A stretch of 60,000 bases of DNA from Tubiluchus corallicola (taxonomy: Eukaryota > Priapulida > Priapulimorpha > Priapulimorphida > Tubiluchidae). Position 1 is the stretch's first letter; every line of letters starts with the position of its first letter. The notes below the pieces were generated by a model. That model had not been told where the DNA came from, ran no database searches, and was given only the letters and a program-made list of their open reading frames with translations. The position numbers and the translations under genes were made by a program. The DNA is taken from positions 419,171-479,170 of the forward strand of contig JAQGDQ010000030.1 of NCBI GenBank assembly GCA_030141605.1. The letters run 5' to 3'. Shown here in pieces: positions 58,201 to 60,000 of the stretch.

Positions 58201-60000
58201 TTCTAAACAGTGGAATTTTAGACCTCTGAGCAGTGCTATGCGAACAGTAGGTAACACACAGAGTAATAAAGAATTGCCTGTGAAAAAATCCATTTCTCCT
58301 ACTATCCTGAAGTCATCAAGACAATCTGCATCGAATGTTCCCAAATTACCAGTGAAAAGAATACCAATTTCTTGGGAGCATGATTACGCTTCCCGTCCAG
58401 TATTAAGTACATCTACAGCCGAAAACGTAACATTACAATCGAACTTGACTTCTTCAGTTGCTAAAGTATCTCAACCTGATGAAACTGCATCGTTACAATA
58501 TCTGTACTCTTATAGAATTATTGATGGGCAAGTAACAACAGGTAAGTCAGTGTCATTGGCTCAGGACTACAGTTTCATTATTTCTACAGGTATACTTTGC
58601 CATTCAGTGTTTCCTCATTTATAGATGTCTCTTATTGGCATAACAAAGGCAATAAAGCAGTTCATTATATGCATTATGAATGGGTATTTACCTTATCTAA
58701 ATTACCATCTAATGTCCATGCAATAAAGTCTATGCAACGACATTGTTATTGTTCACCACAATTTTTGGTAATAAGGAGAACTGCCTTTTTCAACCACTGT
58801 AGTGATAGCAGTATGCTGTTGTGCTATAACTGAAATCATTACATGTTTATTCACCCATCTGGCTTGCAGCTAGTTGTGGGACATCGATTACAGTTTCATA
58901 ATCGATTAGAAGGATACGAAAACGATTCCTCTCGATTCAAACCGTTAGGTAGATAATTGATTATGATCTTACAAAAAAGCAGATGTACATACAAACCATG
59001 TTTGTGCTTCGCATGAAAGTGGTATTATCTGTGCTCTAAGTTACTGCATGAAGGTAGTACCATATTACTTGATTTCACTGCAAGGATAGTGAAAGTAAAT
59101 AAGACTACAGCTGAGTTCCTTTATTTTGGCAGTTTTAAGAAACATTTCATATCTTGTTGATGCTTTCCCTTCGTAGCTTGCAAACTCCTTGGCATGTGGC
59201 TAAGTATAGGATAATTTTACGTACACAGGCGGAAAAAATAATAGGACTTTTTAACATAGAATTACCATAAACATAGAATTATCAAAATTTGGCATTTAGA
59301 TATACCACCTTCAAAACAATTTATTGCCGACTGGTTTCGAACATGTTATTGTTTATTTTTAAAGCGTCTTAATTACAAAAAAATCACTAGCTTGTAGAAA
59401 CAACTTGAAGGGTAAGTTTCTTTTGGTAGTAGCTAAACATTGTTTGATATATACAGATAATTATAGCGCTTTACCTTAATAGACGGCATAATAAGTCAAA
59501 TCAACTTTTTAACAATCTCTAGGGAATTGGTAGTGCTTCCTGGATTCGTAAACTCTTCAGAGGTACTTTGATGTAGTTGTGTGAACTGACATTGAAGATA
59601 TCTTATTAGAAAACTATATATTGTTAAACAGTAAAATTAGCAATTTGTGGCGCTTGTAATTTTAAATTCGACTGTATTTTTCTCTTAGCTTTTGTGAGCA
59701 AGTTTGGTGAAATAATTAAAATTTCAAACGAATTGAAAATGATGATCTTGGTTTTGTGAAGTTGTTTTTTTTGCTTTAGGTGTTGTGCCTGCTGTACAAT
59801 CACAAGTGGTAGAAAATCGGCTGCAATCAGGGCTGAAGGTTACTTCGGTTGGTACGAATCATCAACCAAACACTGTACCGTTAACTCCTTCAAACATTAA
59901 CATTAGTAATCGTACTATGGAAGCTAATACCAAATCTCCTAAAAAACCAAGGAGTCGATCACCACGGTCTCGTGCTTCTGCTTCTGTTCTGCAGAATGTT
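52287..60000 (+). CDS. Helical-domain protein resembling ELYS/AHCTF1, partial (5' exons not found; runs off right edge)
   Basis: Five exons are supported by GT-AG borders and matching phases: 52287-52427, 52877-53017, 55418-55605, 57589-58541 and 59780 to the window end, about 548 residues in view. The first three encode a helical, solenoid-like stretch (for example AVKIVKGFLDHGEVSKAV, FLENFRKMSLP, SLPLMMELLIRG). Its spacing and character fit the ELYS domain of nuclear-pore assembly protein AHCTF1, where a Leu-Pro-Leu/Phe block is followed by a helix pair and an N-rich loop. The long fourth exon is low-complexity and disordered: an acidic DDDDDDD run, Ser-rich tracts and SPTILKSSR. The fifth is Ser/Arg/Pro-rich (KSPKKPRSRSPRSR), as in ELYS tails. 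The identification is inference from remembered family features, not an alignment. No upstream exon is certain; the beta-propeller expected in animal ELYS was not seen. Introns contain MITEs and a long palindrome. Confidence 0.55.
53088..53110 (+). repeat. (TA)n microsatellite
   Basis: Short pure TA run just after the second visible exon of the ELYS-like gene. Confidence 0.9.
54045..54782. mobile_element. Tigger/mariner-like MITE in an intron of the ELYS-like gene
   Basis: The left end CAGTAAGTCCTCGCTTAAC and right end GTTAAGTGAGGACTTACTA are inverted copies, flanked by TA at 54043-54044 and 54783-54784. The 738 bp interior has no transposase ORF. The short frame at 54258-54494 is not a recognised protein. 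Confidence 0.8.
55893..56448. repeat. Long imperfect palindrome (two ~267-272 bp arms, 17-bp loop)
   Basis: The left arm 55893-56159 is the inverted copy of the right arm 56177-56448. Good matches run along the whole length, for example CTTCTCATTTGAAAA, GATGAAAGTTCTATATTAAC, GCAAAAAGGAT and AAGAGCATGCTC with their complements. The loop is 56160-56176. It lies in the intron between the third and fourth visible exons of the ELYS-like gene and abuts a TA-flanked MITE on its right. No target duplication is clear. Confidence 0.9.
56492..57369. mobile_element. TA-flanked MITE with CAGTAGGCA ends in an intron of the ELYS-like gene
   Basis: The left end CAGTAGGCATCGTTTATTAG and the reverse complement of the right end (CAGTAGGCACCGCTTAACAG) are inverted repeats. 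TA flanks both (56490-56491, 57370-57371). The 878 bp body has a 73-codon minus-strand frame at 56785-57006 without a recognised match. A partial relative lies at about 33240-33477. Confidence 0.8.

Overview
This is AT-rich nuclear DNA from an animal. It has spliced genes with GT-AG introns, a parkin gene with the full Ubl-RING0-RING1-IBR-RING2 layout, and a dense load of small DNA transposons, CR1-like LINE fragments and one compact LTR element. The protein-coding exons are close to their vertebrate counterparts, but the introns are full of pogo/Tigger-, hAT- and CR1-type debris. A non-vertebrate animal is the most likely source. The sequence alone does not let me name a phylum, and nothing bacterial or viral in layout is visible.

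Layout. Positions 1 to about 11.4 kb hold no gene I recognise. They contain microsatellites, a roughly 130 bp degenerate tandem repeat interrupted by a tRNA-derived SINE, a short telomere-like tract, a triplet-rich block flanked by a 62 bp inverted repeat, and an unidentified ORF remnant. From 11.44 to 16.02 kb is a complete four-exon ORMDL gene (plus strand). After a repeat- and LINE-bearing spacer, 19.18 to 28.44 kb is a complete eight-exon PPIE gene (plus). From 31.20 to 32.47 kb is a complete, apparently intronless parkin gene (minus). From 33.93 to 45.47 kb is a complete six-exon TIMM17 gene (plus). Its 6.5 kb first intron holds an LTR element split by a LINE, and a pogo-like transposon carrying a nested hAT element. 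From 45.5 to 52.3 kb is a spacer with LINE fragments and one candidate first exon. From 52.29 kb to the window end are five exons of a gene running off the right edge, whose helical part resembles the ELYS/AHCTF1 domain.

The genes are housekeeping: sphingolipid synthesis control (ORMDL), splicing-associated prolyl isomerisation (PPIE), mitochondrial quality control (PRKN), mitochondrial protein import (TIMM17), and possibly nuclear pore assembly. PRKN and TIMM17 are divergently arranged, about 1.45 kb apart start to start, and both act on mitochondria; a shared promoter region is possible but only inferred. I see no operon-like or accessory system. The most unusual structures are the nested transposons with intact target duplications, a long near-palindrome in an intron of the ELYS-like gene, and the intronless parkin with changes at two regulatory positions.
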